From Acidimicrobiaceae bacterium (GTDB taxonomy: Bacteria; Actinomycetota; Acidimicrobiia; Acidimicrobiales; Ilumatobacteraceae): 64,000 nt of DNA. Shown here one piece after another: positions 24,993-34,042 of this stretch. Below the pieces are notes generated by a model. That model was not told the origin of the DNA. It made no database searches and worked only from the letters and a program-made list of their open reading frames with translations. Location: the NCBI GenBank assembly GCA_020637235.1, contig JACJWG010000004.1, positions 62,001-126,000 on the forward strand, in the 5' to 3' direction. The position numbers and the translations under genes were made by a program. Each line of letters opens with the position of its first letter. The stretch's first letter is position 1.

Positions 24993-26065
24993 TCGGGACC
25001 GTCGTCGTACCCGTCCTGGTGATCGTCGTGCTGGTGATCGTGAACGCCGTGTTCGTCGCTGCCGAATTCGCGCTGGTGGCGGTCCGGCCGAGCCGGCTCC
25101 GAACGCTGGCCGACGGTGGGAGCCGGGCCGCTCGCTGGTTGCTCGGCGTCGTCGAGCGGCCGACGGGCAAGGACGGGTACATCGCGATCGCGCAGCTCGG
25201 CATCACCCTGGCCAGCATCGGGCTCGGCATGTACGGCGAACCGGCGGTCGCCGGCTGGTTGTACGGACCGTTCGAGGATCTCGGTCTGTCCGAGTCGACG
25301 AGCCACCGAGTCGGGTTCGTGATCGCCCTGAGCGGCGTCACGTACCTCCATGTCGTGCTCGGCGAGATGATCCCCAAGGCCCTCGCGTTGCAGGCACCGG
25401 AGACGGTGAGCATGCGGGTCAACCCGATGATGCGCGCGTTCGGCGTCGTGTTCCGGCCGATCGTGGCGGCTCTGAACGCGGCGGCGCTCGGATTGATGCG
25501 ACTGGTGCGGATCCCCGAGCCCGATCGGCGGGTCGGTCTGCACACCAGCGCCGAGTTGGCGATCGTGAGCGACGAGTCCGCCGACGGTGGGCAGTTGGGC
25601 GAGCTGCAGCGACACCTGATCCGCAACGTGTTCGAACTCGACGAGCGGACGGCGGGAGCGCTGATGACGCCGCGGAGCCGCCTCGATCACCTCGACGTGA
25701 GCGCGTCGGCCGACGAGATCGACGATCGGATCGTGGCGTCGGACCGGAGCCGCTATCCGGTCGTCGACCGATCGCTCGACCGGGTCGTCGGCGTCCTGCA
25801 CATCAAGGACTTCATCCGGGCCAGACAGCGAGGAACAGCGGTCGACCTCGGCTCACTCGTCCGTCCGCTGCCCACCTTCGCCGCCACCGCCACGGCCGAG
25901 CAGCTCCTGGACCGGTTCCGCGAGGACCGCGTGCACGCCGCACTCGTCGTCGACGAGCACGGCGGCACCCTCGGGTTCGTCACCCTCGACGACGTCATCG
26001 CCGATGTGATGGGCGCCGCGCACGTCGAGGCCGACCGGACACCCCCGCCGGAGGCCGCCCACTAG
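24989..26065 (+). CDS. CNNM/CBS-domain protein, short partner
   Basis: The 358-residue second member of the pair has a CNNM domain (VNAVFVAAEFALVAVRPSRL, HVVLGEMIPKALALQAPE) and two CBS motifs (ALMTPRSRLDHLD, ALVVDEHGGTLGFVTLDDVI). It ends about 20 residues later, so the CorC_HlyC domain and the acidic E-F-D motif of its partner are missing. The ATGA overlap suggests the two are made together and perhaps form a heteromer. Confidence 0.9.
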   Translation: MIGTVVVPVLVIVVLVIVNAVFVAAEFALVAVRPSRLRTLADGGSRAARWLLGVVERPTGKDGYIAIAQLGITLASIGLGMYGEPAVAGWLYGPFEDLGLSESTSHRVGFVIALSGVTYLHVVLGEMIPKALALQAPETVSMRVNPMMRAFGVVFRPIVAALNAAALGLMRLVRIPEPDRRVGLHTSAELAIVSDESADGGQLGELQRHLIRNVFELDERTAGALMTPRSRLDHLDVSASADEIDDRIVASDRSRYPVVDRSLDRVVGVLHIKDFIRARQRGTAVDLGSLVRPLPTFAATATAEQLLDRFREDRVHAALVVDEHGGTLGFVTLDDVIADVMGAAHVEADRTPPPEAAH

Positions 26066-26074
26066 GGTGACGCG

Positions 26075-26596
26075 ATGGCCGGATCGGTGGTGCCGCTCGG
26101 CGTCAATCTGCTGATCTGGACGCTGGTCGCCTTCGGCGCCGGGTGGTATCACCGGCGACGCACCATCGACCACCTCGCGCGCGAGGGATGCGTCCTCCGA
26201 CTGCGCCCGTTCGAGACCGGCGGCCGGTGGTACGAGCGGCGTCTGCGGATCAAGTCGTGGAAGGAACGGCTGCCCGAGACCGGTGGGCGTTTCGGCGGGA
26301 TGTCGAAGCGCCAGCTCCCGGGACGAGACCGCGAGGCGCTCGAGCGGTTCGCCGCCGAGTGCCGTCGTGGGGAGCGGACGCACTGGACGATCACCGCTGC
26401 CGGGCCGGTGTTCGTGGTCTGGAACACCTACCCCGAGGCGTTCGCGATCTCGGTCGCGAACGCTGCCGGGAACGCGCCGTTCATCGCGATCCTGCGCTAC
26501 AACCGGGCGCGGATCGCGAGAGCGCTGGCGCGGTGCCACGACGAGGTACCGAGGGGGTCGATCGATGGACGTATTGGCGGCGGCGGTCGCCGCTGA
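26075..26596 (+). CDS. CrtO-like glycosyl-diaponeurosporenoate acyltransferase family protein
   Basis: The 173-residue membrane-associated protein has an N-terminal hydrophobic helix and the family pattern RWYERRLRIKSWKERLPE, GGRFGGMSKRQLPGRD, ECRRGERTHWTI and PFIAILRYNRARI. This pattern occurs in CrtO-type acyltransferases that esterify a sugar in staphyloxanthin-like carotenoids. No carotenoid genes adjoin it, so the true acceptor may differ. It starts 9 bp after the CNNM gene, and its 3' end overlaps the following kinase gene by 32 bp. Confidence 0.75.
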   Translation: MAGSVVPLGVNLLIWTLVAFGAGWYHRRRTIDHLAREGCVLRLRPFETGGRWYERRLRIKSWKERLPETGGRFGGMSKRQLPGRDREALERFAAECRRGERTHWTITAAGPVFVVWNTYPEAFAISVANAAGNAPFIAILRYNRARIARALARCHDEVPRGSIDGRIGGGGRR

Positions 26597-27440
26597 CCTC
26601 GGCGTCGACGTCGTCCACCGCCAGCGGTTGGGCGGCGGTGACGTCGCCGAGTCGTTCCGGTTCCAGTTGGCGGACGGACGCACCGTGTTCGCGAAGACGC
26701 ACCGCTCGCCACCGGCCGGCTTCTTCACCACCGAAGCAGCCGGCCTGCAGTGGTTGGCCGAGTCGGGGTCCGTGGCGGTGCCGGAGGTGCTCGCCGTGTC
26801 CGACGGCGCCGCCGGGTCGCCGCCGCGGCTGGTGCTCGCCTGGATCGACGAGGGTGGCCGCAGCGACACCGCCGGGGACGCCGAGTTCGGCCGAGCGCTC
26901 GCTCGGGTGCATCGCAGCGGCGCACCGGCGTTCGGCCGGACCGATCGACGGACGACCGGCTCGCTCGGCCTGCCGAACGATCCGTGCGACACCTGGGTCG
27001 AGTTCTACGGCGAACGCCGGCTCCGCGTGCTGGAACGCCGCGCCGGCGACCGGCGAGCGTTGCCCACCTCGGCACTGGCCGCGCTCACGCGGGTGATCGA
27101 GCGTCTGAGCGAGCTCGGCGGTCCGGCCGAGCCACCGGCCCGCCTCCACGGCGATCTGTGGGGTGGGAACCGCCTCGTCGATCGCGCCGGCCGGTCGTGG
27201 CTGATCGATCCGGCCTGCCACGGTGGCCACCGCGAGTACGACCTCGCGATGATGCGTCTGTTCGGCGGCTTCGGGCCGTCCTGCTTCGAGGCGTACGCCG
27301 ACGAGTGGCCGCTCGCCGACGGCTGGCAGCGACGGATTCCGCTCCACCAGCTCGCCCCGCTGGTGGTGCACGCGATCAAGTTCGGCGGCGGCTACGTGTC
27401 GGCGACCGAGCGAGCGCTCGACGCGGTGCTCGCGAGCTGA
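26565..27440 (+). CDS. Fructosamine/ketosamine-3-kinase family protein
   Basis: The 291-residue kinase-fold protein has GDVAESFRFQLADGRTVFAK near the start (nucleotide loop and Lys). The catalytic-loop motif RLHGDLWGGNRLVDRAG is followed by WLIDPACHGGHREYDLAMMRLFGGF (DPA metal-binding segment). The family phosphorylates protein-bound fructosamines so that they decompose, repairing glycation. The ATG at 26565 lies 8 nt after GAGGGGG and inside the end of the CrtO-like gene, indicating coupled translation. Confidence 0.88.
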   Translation: MDVLAAAVAADLGVDVVHRQRLGGGDVAESFRFQLADGRTVFAKTHRSPPAGFFTTEAAGLQWLAESGSVAVPEVLAVSDGAAGSPPRLVLAWIDEGGRSDTAGDAEFGRALARVHRSGAPAFGRTDRRTTGSLGLPNDPCDTWVEFYGERRLRVLERRAGDRRALPTSALAALTRVIERLSELGGPAEPPARLHGDLWGGNRLVDRAGRSWLIDPACHGGHREYDLAMMRLFGGFGPSCFEAYADEWPLADGWQRRIPLHQLAPLVVHAIKFGGGYVSATERALDAVLAS

Positions 27441-27457
27441 TCCGATCGGTCGGGGAG

Positions 27458-28510
27458 TCAGTCGGCCACGAGGAGGTCGGGATGGTGCCGGCGGACGAGC
27501 TCGGGGTAGCTGCGGGTGAAGTAGTTCCAGAGCTGCCACCCGTAGGTGTCGGCCGACGTGGAGGTGGTGCCGGCAGCGCCCGCCAGCAGCTCGTCCCGTC
27601 GGGCCATGAATCCGGCGCCGCGGTGATGCGGGCTGGCGGCCACCGCGAGCGCGAAGCGATCGTCGAGCGGCAACGGTGCGAGCGAGGTGGTGAGACCCGG
27701 TCCGTGGAAGTAGGCCGAGGAATACCGCTCGGCCGAAGTGACGACGCGGTGGTTGGTGGCGACGAAGTAGTTGCCGGTCATCGACTGCAACATCTCGCCG
27801 ATGTTCACGACGATCGCGTCCCCGTCGGCCGGCACGTCGATCCACTCGCCGTCCTGGTTCTCGACCTGCAGACCCGCGACCCCGTGTTGCCACAGCAGCG
27901 TGAGGAAGCCGGCGTCGTGATGTGCGTTCACGCCCGCTTCGCCCGCCGGGGTGGGCGGGTAGTGGATCAGCTTCACGAGCGACATCCGCCGCTCGCCGAA
28001 GTGACGTTCGAGATGATCGACCTTGAGCCCGAGGCCGATGCTCATCGCTGCCATCAGCTGATCGGCGATCGCGCCCATCTCGCGTTGGAACCGCTCGACG
28101 AGCGATCGGAAACCCGGGAGCGTGGCCTCGTCGGGCCACTGGTTGGGGCCTTCGAGTCGCAGGTACATCGGCTCGACCCCGGCCGGTCGCGGGTCGAGCT
28201 CGGTCCAGACGTCGATCTGCTCGCGGTGGTCGACCCGGTTGTCGGTGAGCTCGGCGCCGACACGCTCCCAGCCCCGGAACCAGGGCGAGTCGATCTTGTC
28301 GATTCGTGCCTTGGCCGCCTCCGGCAGCTCGAAGAACGCCCGCAACGAGGCGAAGTACGCCTGGAGGAACTCGGGCTCGACGCCGTGGTCGACGAGGCGG
28401 AAGAAGCCGACCTCGTGGCAGATGGTACGAAGACGATCGGCGAACGCAGCGGGATCGTCGCCGCTGGTCCACTCGTCGAGCGAGACGACCGGGATCTCCT
28501 GGAAGGCCAT
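27458..28510 (-). CDS. Isopenicillin-N-synthase-like 2OG-Fe(II) oxygenase
   Basis: This is a 350-residue non-heme iron oxygenase with an N-terminal DIOX_N domain (IPVVSLDEW, CHEVGFFRLVDHGVE). The C-terminal jelly roll carries HHDAGFLTLL (H-x-D), the distal His in ATNHRVVTS and RYSS as the R-x-S pair for 2-oxoglutarate. These enzymes hydroxylate, desaturate or cyclise small molecules. The upstream in-frame TTG adds three residues; ATG 28510 is preferred. Its neighbours give no substrate clue. Confidence 0.88.
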   Translation of the reverse strand: MAFQEIPVVSLDEWTSGDDPAAFADRLRTICHEVGFFRLVDHGVEPEFLQAYFASLRAFFELPEAAKARIDKIDSPWFRGWERVGAELTDNRVDHREQIDVWTELDPRPAGVEPMYLRLEGPNQWPDEATLPGFRSLVERFQREMGAIADQLMAAMSIGLGLKVDHLERHFGERRMSLVKLIHYPPTPAGEAGVNAHHDAGFLTLLWQHGVAGLQVENQDGEWIDVPADGDAIVVNIGEMLQSMTGNYFVATNHRVVTSAERYSSAYFHGPGLTTSLAPLPLDDRFALAVAASPHHRGAGFMARRDELLAGAAGTTSTSADTYGWQLWNYFTRSYPELVRRHHPDLLVAD

Positions 28511-28553
28511 GAGGCTCAACGTATCGCTGCCCGACCGATGGCCGAAAGACCGA

Positions 28554-29165
28554 TCAGTCCCAGAGCGTGGGTGCCCAGGTGACGGGGTGCTCGACGATCG
28601 GGCCAGCTGGTGCGGGGCCGCACAACCGCTCGACGAGACCGGCCCAGTCGAACGACTCGGTCACCTCCGACGCCCAGAGCTCGATCAACCGCTCGGCCGG
28701 CACGTACTTCGGGACGATCAGGTCGAGGATCTTCTCGATCTCGTTCCGGAACCGCTCGTTGGTGCTGCGGACGCCGTCGGCCAGCAGCGGCGTGTCGGGT
28801 CGGAGCCGCACGTAGAGGTCGTAGGTGTCCGACCAGCGGGCGACGAGCGGGGTGACGTCGAAGGGGTCGAGGCCCTTGGTGACGCGGAGGAAGTAGGCGA
28901 AGTTGTCGACCACGGCGCGGTCGAGCACCAACACCTCCGCGCGCGAGCGCAACTCGAGCTCCTCACGGATCTGGGCCATGATCACCCACAGTTGCGCTTC
29001 GGGCGTGGCCCGCTCGTTCATGCCGAGTGGGCTGAAGCGCACGACCTCGCGGCCAACCTCGACGCTGCGGCCGCTGCGGCCCACCGCACCGGCGAAGGAG
29101 TGCACGGCGTTCGTCTTGCGCACCGCATGCGACCCGATGAACGCGATCTTGCGGGCCGGTGGCAT
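28554..29165 (-). CDS. P-loop NTPase/kinase-like protein with altered Walker A
   Basis: The 203-residue P-loop protein resembles AAA_28/NadR-type kinases. The N-terminal loop is FIGSHAVRKTNAVHSF: it matches GxxxxGKT except that the last Gly is Arg16, before Lys17-Thr18. Later elements are EVLVLDRAVVDNFAYFL (Walker B-like) and DLYVRLRPDTPL. An NTP-dependent phosphotransfer role is plausible but the ligand is unknown. Its start is 24 bp from the divergent aldo/keto reductase, so the promoters overlap. Confidence 0.7.
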   Translation of the reverse strand: MPPARKIAFIGSHAVRKTNAVHSFAGAVGRSGRSVEVGREVVRFSPLGMNERATPEAQLWVIMAQIREELELRSRAEVLVLDRAVVDNFAYFLRVTKGLDPFDVTPLVARWSDTYDLYVRLRPDTPLLADGVRSTNERFRNEIEKILDLIVPKYVPAERLIELWASEVTESFDWAGLVERLCGPAPAGPIVEHPVTWAPTLWD

Positions 29166-29189
29166 CCGCCGGAACCTAGCGTGGACGGC

Positions 29190-30176
29190 ATGGAACAGCG
29201 ACACGTCCCCCGCCTCGACCGTTCGATCTCGTGCATCGGCTTCGGTGCCTGGCAGCTCGGCGCCGATTGGGGCGAGGTGGCCGAGGACGACGCCGTCGCT
29301 GCGTTGCGAGCCGGGCTCGACGCCGGCGTCACCTTCGTCGACACGGCCGATGTCTACGGCGACGGCCGGAGCGAGCGGATCATCGGCGAGGTGCTCGCCT
29401 CGCTCGCACCGGCGGACCGTCCGTTCGTCGCGACCAAGATGGGACGTCGTGTCGAGCAGCGCCCCGAGCACTACACGCCCGAGGCGTTTCGCGACTGGAA
29501 CGATCGGTCGCGTCGCAACCTGCAGGTCGACACCGTCGATCTCGTGCAGCTGCACTGCCCGCCGACCGAGGTGATCTCGAGCGAGGCCACGTACGACGCG
29601 CTCGATGCGATGGTGGCCGAGGGCCGCGTGGCGCGCTACGGCGTGAGCGTCGAGACCTGCGATCAGGCGCTCGCTGCCATCGCCCGGCCGCATGTGGCCA
29701 CCGTCCAGATCATCCTCAACGCCTTCCGCCTGAAGCCCCTCGAACAGGTGCTGCCCGCCGCGCGGGCTGCCGGGGTGGGGATCATCGCCCGCGTGCCGCT
29801 GGCGAGTGGCCTGCTGAGCGGCCGGTACACCTCGGCCACCACCTTCGGCGCCGACGACCACCGGACGTACAACCGGCACGGCGAGGCGTTCGACGTCGGC
29901 GAGACGTTCAGCGGCGTCGACTTCGAGACGGGACTCGACGCCGTCCGCCGGTTGGCGCCGCATGTGCCGGCCGACGCCACGATGGCGCAGTGGGCACTGC
30001 GCTGGGTGATCGACCAGCCCGGTGTGAGCGTGGTGATCCCCGGCGCTCGCAACGCCGATCAGGCGCGCGCCAACGCTGCCGCCGCGGGGCTGGCCCCCCT
30101 CGACGTCGATGCGCTCGATGCCGTGCGTTCGGTGTACGACGAGTTGATCCGACCGCAGGTGCACCACCGTTGGTGA
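29190..30176 (+). CDS. Aldo/keto reductase
   Basis: This is a 328-residue NADPH-dependent TIM-barrel reductase. The catalytic Asp/Tyr region is FVDTADVYGDGRSERIIGE (Asp and Tyr of the tetrad), the Lys is in FVATKMGR, and the His is in LVQLHCPP. The C-terminal cofactor-binding segment is VVIPGARNADQARANAAA. It reduces carbonyls to alcohols in a broad sense. The ATG at 29190 is 24 bp from the divergent P-loop gene. Confidence 0.92.
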   Translation: MEQRHVPRLDRSISCIGFGAWQLGADWGEVAEDDAVAALRAGLDAGVTFVDTADVYGDGRSERIIGEVLASLAPADRPFVATKMGRRVEQRPEHYTPEAFRDWNDRSRRNLQVDTVDLVQLHCPPTEVISSEATYDALDAMVAEGRVARYGVSVETCDQALAAIARPHVATVQIILNAFRLKPLEQVLPAARAAGVGIIARVPLASGLLSGRYTSATTFGADDHRTYNRHGEAFDVGETFSGVDFETGLDAVRRLAPHVPADATMAQWALRWVIDQPGVSVVIPGARNADQARANAAAAGLAPLDVDALDAVRSVYDELIRPQVHHRW

Positions 30177-30228
30177 CGTCGGCGCACCCGTTCGAGGTGC
30201 CCGGAACCGGCTCGGTACGCTGCGACCC

Positions 30229-33200
30229 ATGCCGGCGAGGAGGCTCAGCGTGCTCGGCGGCGTCGAGCTCGACGGCGAACGGATCACCTCGGCGGCGAGC
30301 GCCTCGTTGCTGGCTCATCTCGCCGCCAACGGGCCACGGCCGTTGCCGCGCGAGCAGGTGGCGTACGCGCTGTGGCCCGACCGCAGCGAGGATCGTGCAC
30401 GTCGCGCCCTGAGCGACGTGGTGTACCGGCTCCGTGGGGCGACGCCCGACGGCGCGCCGTGGTTGGTGGCCGGCGCGGACGAGGTGCGTCTCGACGACGT
30501 GGAGGTCGACCTGTGGCGGTTCCGCGAGCTCGCCCGCTCCGAGCACGAGCTCGATCTGGTCGCCGCGGTCGACCTGCACCGCGGTCCGCTCGGCGAGGGC
30601 GTCGACGACGAGTGGATCGAGTTGCCCCGACGGGCGCACCAGGAAGCGGTCACCACGGTGTGCGAGCGGGTCGCGTCGCGATTCGCCCCGGCGTCTCGAC
30701 TCGGCGTGGTCGAACGCTGGGTCGAGATCGACCCGTACGGCGTCGAACCGCATCACTGCCTGATCGAGACGCTCCTGGCGCTCGACCGTCGCGACGCGGC
30801 CCGTCGCGCGATCGACCGGTACCGCTCGGTGCTCGACGAGCTCGGTCTCGACGACGTCGACGTCGAGCGTTGGGAGGCGTTGACGACCGATTCACGCACC
30901 GACGCGCTGCCGTTCGTGGGACGCGTGGCGGAACGAGCGCGACTCGTCCGCGCGCTGGACGACGCCTGCGACGGTGCCGGCGGGGTCGCCGTCGTCGTGG
31001 GCGACGCCGGTATCGGCAAGACCCGCCTCCTGGACGAACTGGCCGACGCGGCGCGGTGGCGCGGCGTGGACGTCGTGGCCGCCGGAACCGACGAGCACGT
31101 GCCGGCCCGCCCACTCGCTCCGTTCGACGCGGCGCTCGCCGCGGCGTTCGACGACGTCCGCGCCGAGCAGGCTCGCTCGCACCTGGCGCCCGACGTGCTG
31201 CGGACGTTGACGGCGATCGTGCCCGAGCTCGGCGAGGCAGGATCGTCCGACAGCACGCCGCTCGATGCGATCGACGCGGCGCTCGCCTGGCTCGCATCGC
31301 TCGGACCGCATCTGTTCCTCCTCGACGACGCGCACTGGGCGGGCGCCGATTTCTGGCCCACGCTCGCCGCACTCGCACCGCGCTTGCGCGAGCGGCGGCT
31401 GCTGGTCGCTGTGGCCGCCCGTCGCGTCGAGGTGCTCGATCGTGGGCTGCGCCGCACCATCGGTGATCTCGAGGCCGGCGGCGCGCCGATCGTGCACGTG
31501 GCCGGCCTGTCGACCGGCGAGGTGGATCAGCTCCTCCGGGCGGTCGGCGCGAGCGTGGACGCGCAGGTGGTACACGAGCGCTCCGGGGGCAACCCGCTCG
31601 TCGCGCTCGCATGGCGTGACGTCGTCGATCCCGAGGATCTCGACGGCGAGGTGGCTCCGGCATCGATGCTCGATGCACCGAGCCACGACACGTCGCGAGT
31701 GACGGTCGGCGCCCGTCGACGGATCGCTCGCCTCGATCCACTCGCCCGTCGCGTCGTCCGGCAAGCGGCGGTCCTCGGACGGTCGGTCGAGTACCGGATC
31801 CTCGCCGCCGCCTGCGCGGTTGACGTCGGAGACGTGTTCCGCCATGTCGTCGACATCGAAGGGGTCGGCCTGCTGAGCCGTCGATCGGGCCGGCTCACGT
31901 TCGACCACGACCTCGTGCGTGCCGCCGTGCTCGACGAGGTGGACGACGGTGAGCGCTGCGAGCTGCATGCTCGGGCGCTCGACGCCGTCGCGCAGGTGCA
32001 ACCGTCCGACACGCTGCGCCTCCTCGGGCACGCGGAAGCAGCAGGCGTCGAGGCGGCGGTGGTCGCCTACGCCATCGCCGCCGGTACCGATGCCCTGGTG
32101 CAGTCGTCGTATCGCGAGGCGGAACGCCACTTCTCACGAGCTCTCGAGCTGATCGGCGCGGTGGACGACCCGCTCGCCCGCCATGCCGCGCTCGGGGGGC
32201 GGGTGCGTGCACGCGATCGGCTCGCCGATCGTGCCGGTCAGGGCGCAGACGTCGGTCGTCTGCTCGAGCACGCCGAACCACTCGGCGGATCGCTGCTCGA
32301 GGAAGCACTGGTCCTCGACGCCGAACACCGGTTCGCGATCGGGGACCTCGACGGCGCACTCGCCTCCGTCGAACGTGCCGCGGGCGGCGAGGTCGTCGGC
32401 TGGGCAGGGCCGACGATGCCGGTGTCGGCGCAGCTCGCGCGGATGGCTGCGATCATCTTGCGCGAGCTCGGCCGCTACGACGAGTCCGAGCGCATCGCTC
32501 GGCTGCTGCTCGACCGGCTCGAGGCAGACGGCGACGAGTACGACGCAGCGTTGATCACCGACGTGCTCGGTGGTATCGCCTGGCGTCGGGGCGAGCCGCA
32601 CCGGGCCGCCGAGCTGCACCGAGCGGCCGCCGATCGGTTCGCCGCGATCGGCGCTCGCGGGGCCGAGGCCCGAGCACTCAACAACGTCGGCACGGCGCTC
32701 TGGGCGATCGGCGACGACCACGCCGCCGAGGCGGTGCACCGGCGTGCGCTCGAGGTGTGCCGGTCGCTGGAGGATCGGCGCGGCGAGGGAGACAACCTCG
32801 ACAACCTGGGTGGCGTGTCGTTCGTCCGTGGCGACTTCCGGGCGGCGATCGAGCTCTACGGTGCCGCACTCGCGATCCGCCGTGCGACGGACGATCCGTG
32901 GGGGGTGTCGATCAGTCTGTCCAACATGGGCGACGCCCACCGTGCCCTCGGCGAGCACGGGCGGGCGCTCGAGCTGATCGACGAGTCGATCGCGGTGAAC
33001 GTGGCCGCAGGTGTGGTCCGCAACGAGGCCACGACCCGCCAGAGTCGTGGGCTGGTGCTGGCCGACCTCGGCCGGCTCGACGAGGCGCTCGTCGACCTCT
33101 GCGTCGCCGAGGAGATGCACCGCGAACTCGGCGACCGGGCCAACCTGCTCGAGGTGTGCAGCGGGCTGCTCGACGTGCTGGTGGCGCTCGGCCGGCCGTC

Positions 33201-33762
33201 GGCGGTGTCGGACGCCATGGCAACGCTGGCTGCCGACCTCACCGACGACGACGCGCCCCGGTCGCGCGAGGTGGCGCACGTTTCGCTGGCGGCGGCCGCT
33301 CACTCGCTCGGTGACCTCGATCGTGTGCGCCGCCACGCCGCCGGCGCAGCGAGGGCGCTCGACGACGCCCTCGCCGGGTTGGCGCCGGCCGACGCCGCCC
33401 TGCGACGGGTGGCGGTGCCCCAGCACCGAGCCGCGCTCGAGCTGGTGGAGCGCTACAGCCGGTTCGTCGACGTCGTACTCGCACCGGTCGTGCCCGATCC
33501 CGACGTTGCTCCGGGTGCCGGTGTCGCGGTGCGCTGGAGCGTCGAGCGCCCCGACGATCTCCTGGTCGACGACGCGCCCGCCCGTCGCCGGCAGGTGTTG
33601 CTGCGCCTGGTGCGGGAGGCGGCCGACGCCGGCGCGGCCCCGACGGACGACGAACTGGCGGCGGCGCTCGGTGTGTCCCGCCGCACCGTCCTGCGCGACG
33701 TCGACGCGCTGCGTGCGGCCGGCCGGCAGGTCGCGACGCTCGGCCGGCGCCCCGAGGCCTGA
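30229..33762 (+). CDS. SARP-type regulator: winged HTH, BTAD, AAA ATPase, TPRs and C-terminal HTH
   Basis: This 1177-residue multidomain regulator starts with an OmpR-like winged HTH (about 1-95; LLAHLAANGPRPLPREQVAY, ALWPDRSEDRARRALSDVVY). BTAD follows at about 100-215, then an AAA_16 ATPase with Walker A VGDAGIGKTRLL (Lys264) and Walker B HLFLLDDAHWA. A long TPR array follows (ALNNVGTALWAIGDDHAAE, SNMGDAHRALGEHGRALE). The last 40 residues contain a second HTH (PTDDELAAALGVSRRTVLRD). SARP-LAL proteins activate specialised-metabolite or stress genes in response to nucleotide and ligand signals. Targets are unknown; the divergent and downstream neighbours are candidates. Confidence 0.88.
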   Translation: MPARRLSVLGGVELDGERITSAASASLLAHLAANGPRPLPREQVAYALWPDRSEDRARRALSDVVYRLRGATPDGAPWLVAGADEVRLDDVEVDLWRFRELARSEHELDLVAAVDLHRGPLGEGVDDEWIELPRRAHQEAVTTVCERVASRFAPASRLGVVERWVEIDPYGVEPHHCLIETLLALDRRDAARRAIDRYRSVLDELGLDDVDVERWEALTTDSRTDALPFVGRVAERARLVRALDDACDGAGGVAVVVGDAGIGKTRLLDELADAARWRGVDVVAAGTDEHVPARPLAPFDAALAAAFDDVRAEQARSHLAPDVLRTLTAIVPELGEAGSSDSTPLDAIDAALAWLASLGPHLFLLDDAHWAGADFWPTLAALAPRLRERRLLVAVAARRVEVLDRGLRRTIGDLEAGGAPIVHVAGLSTGEVDQLLRAVGASVDAQVVHERSGGNPLVALAWRDVVDPEDLDGEVAPASMLDAPSHDTSRVTVGARRRIARLDPLARRVVRQAAVLGRSVEYRILAAACAVDVGDVFRHVVDIEGVGLLSRRSGRLTFDHDLVRAAVLDEVDDGERCELHARALDAVAQVQPSDTLRLLGHAEAAGVEAAVVAYAIAAGTDALVQSSYREAERHFSRALELIGAVDDPLARHAALGGRVRARDRLADRAGQGADVGRLLEHAEPLGGSLLEEALVLDAEHRFAIGDLDGALASVERAAGGEVVGWAGPTMPVSAQLARMAAIILRELGRYDESERIARLLLDRLEADGDEYDAALITDVLGGIAWRRGEPHRAAELHRAAADRFAAIGARGAEARALNNVGTALWAIGDDHAAEAVHRRALEVCRSLEDRRGEGDNLDNLGGVSFVRGDFRAAIELYGAALAIRRATDDPWGVSISLSNMGDAHRALGEHGRALELIDESIAVNVAAGVVRNEATTRQSRGLVLADLGRLDEALVDLCVAEEMHRELGDRANLLEVCSGLLDVLVALGRPSAVSDAMATLAADLTDDDAPRSREVAHVSLAAAAHSLGDLDRVRRHAAGAARALDDALAGLAPADAALRRVAVPQHRAALELVERYSRFVDVVLAPVVPDPDVAPGAGVAVRWSVERPDDLLVDDAPARRRQVLLRLVREAADAGAAPTDDELAAALGVSRRTVLRDVDALRAAGRQVATLGRRPEA

Positions 33763-33880
33763 CCGCCCGTCGAACCCGCTGTCACACGGGTGTCCGCCGC
33801 CGTCACGGCCGGCGAGACCACCGCGAGACGAGGGGCGTACCACGGACGGCGTCCGCATCCCTCTGCCTAAGGCGGCGTCC

Positions 33881-34042
33881 ATGGAACCCTCGTCCGAACC
33901 CGAGCGGCACGTCGACGTGCTGACGAGTGCCTCGGCGCTGATCGCTGCGTCCGCGGCCCGGCTCGCCGCATGGCGGCCGCCGGATCCCGATCCGCGCAGG
34001 CGATGGCGCGCGCCCCGCCCGACGGTCGGGTGTGGCTCGTGA
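33881..34042 (+). CDS. Possible 53-residue protein coupled to the MFS gene
   Basis: ATG 33881 opens a 53-codon frame (MEPSSEPERHVDVLTSAS, then an Ala-rich helix ALIAASAARLAAW and an Arg/Pro-rich tail). Its TGA (34040-34042) overlaps the MFS GTG at 34039 as GTGA. The overlap is the same signature that joins many real gene pairs in this window, which argues for translation. There is no clear ribosome site and no known family. It could be a leader peptide or a small partner of the transporter. Confidence 0.45.
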   Translation: MEPSSEPERHVDVLTSASALIAASAARLAAWRPPDPDPRRRWRAPRPTVGCGS

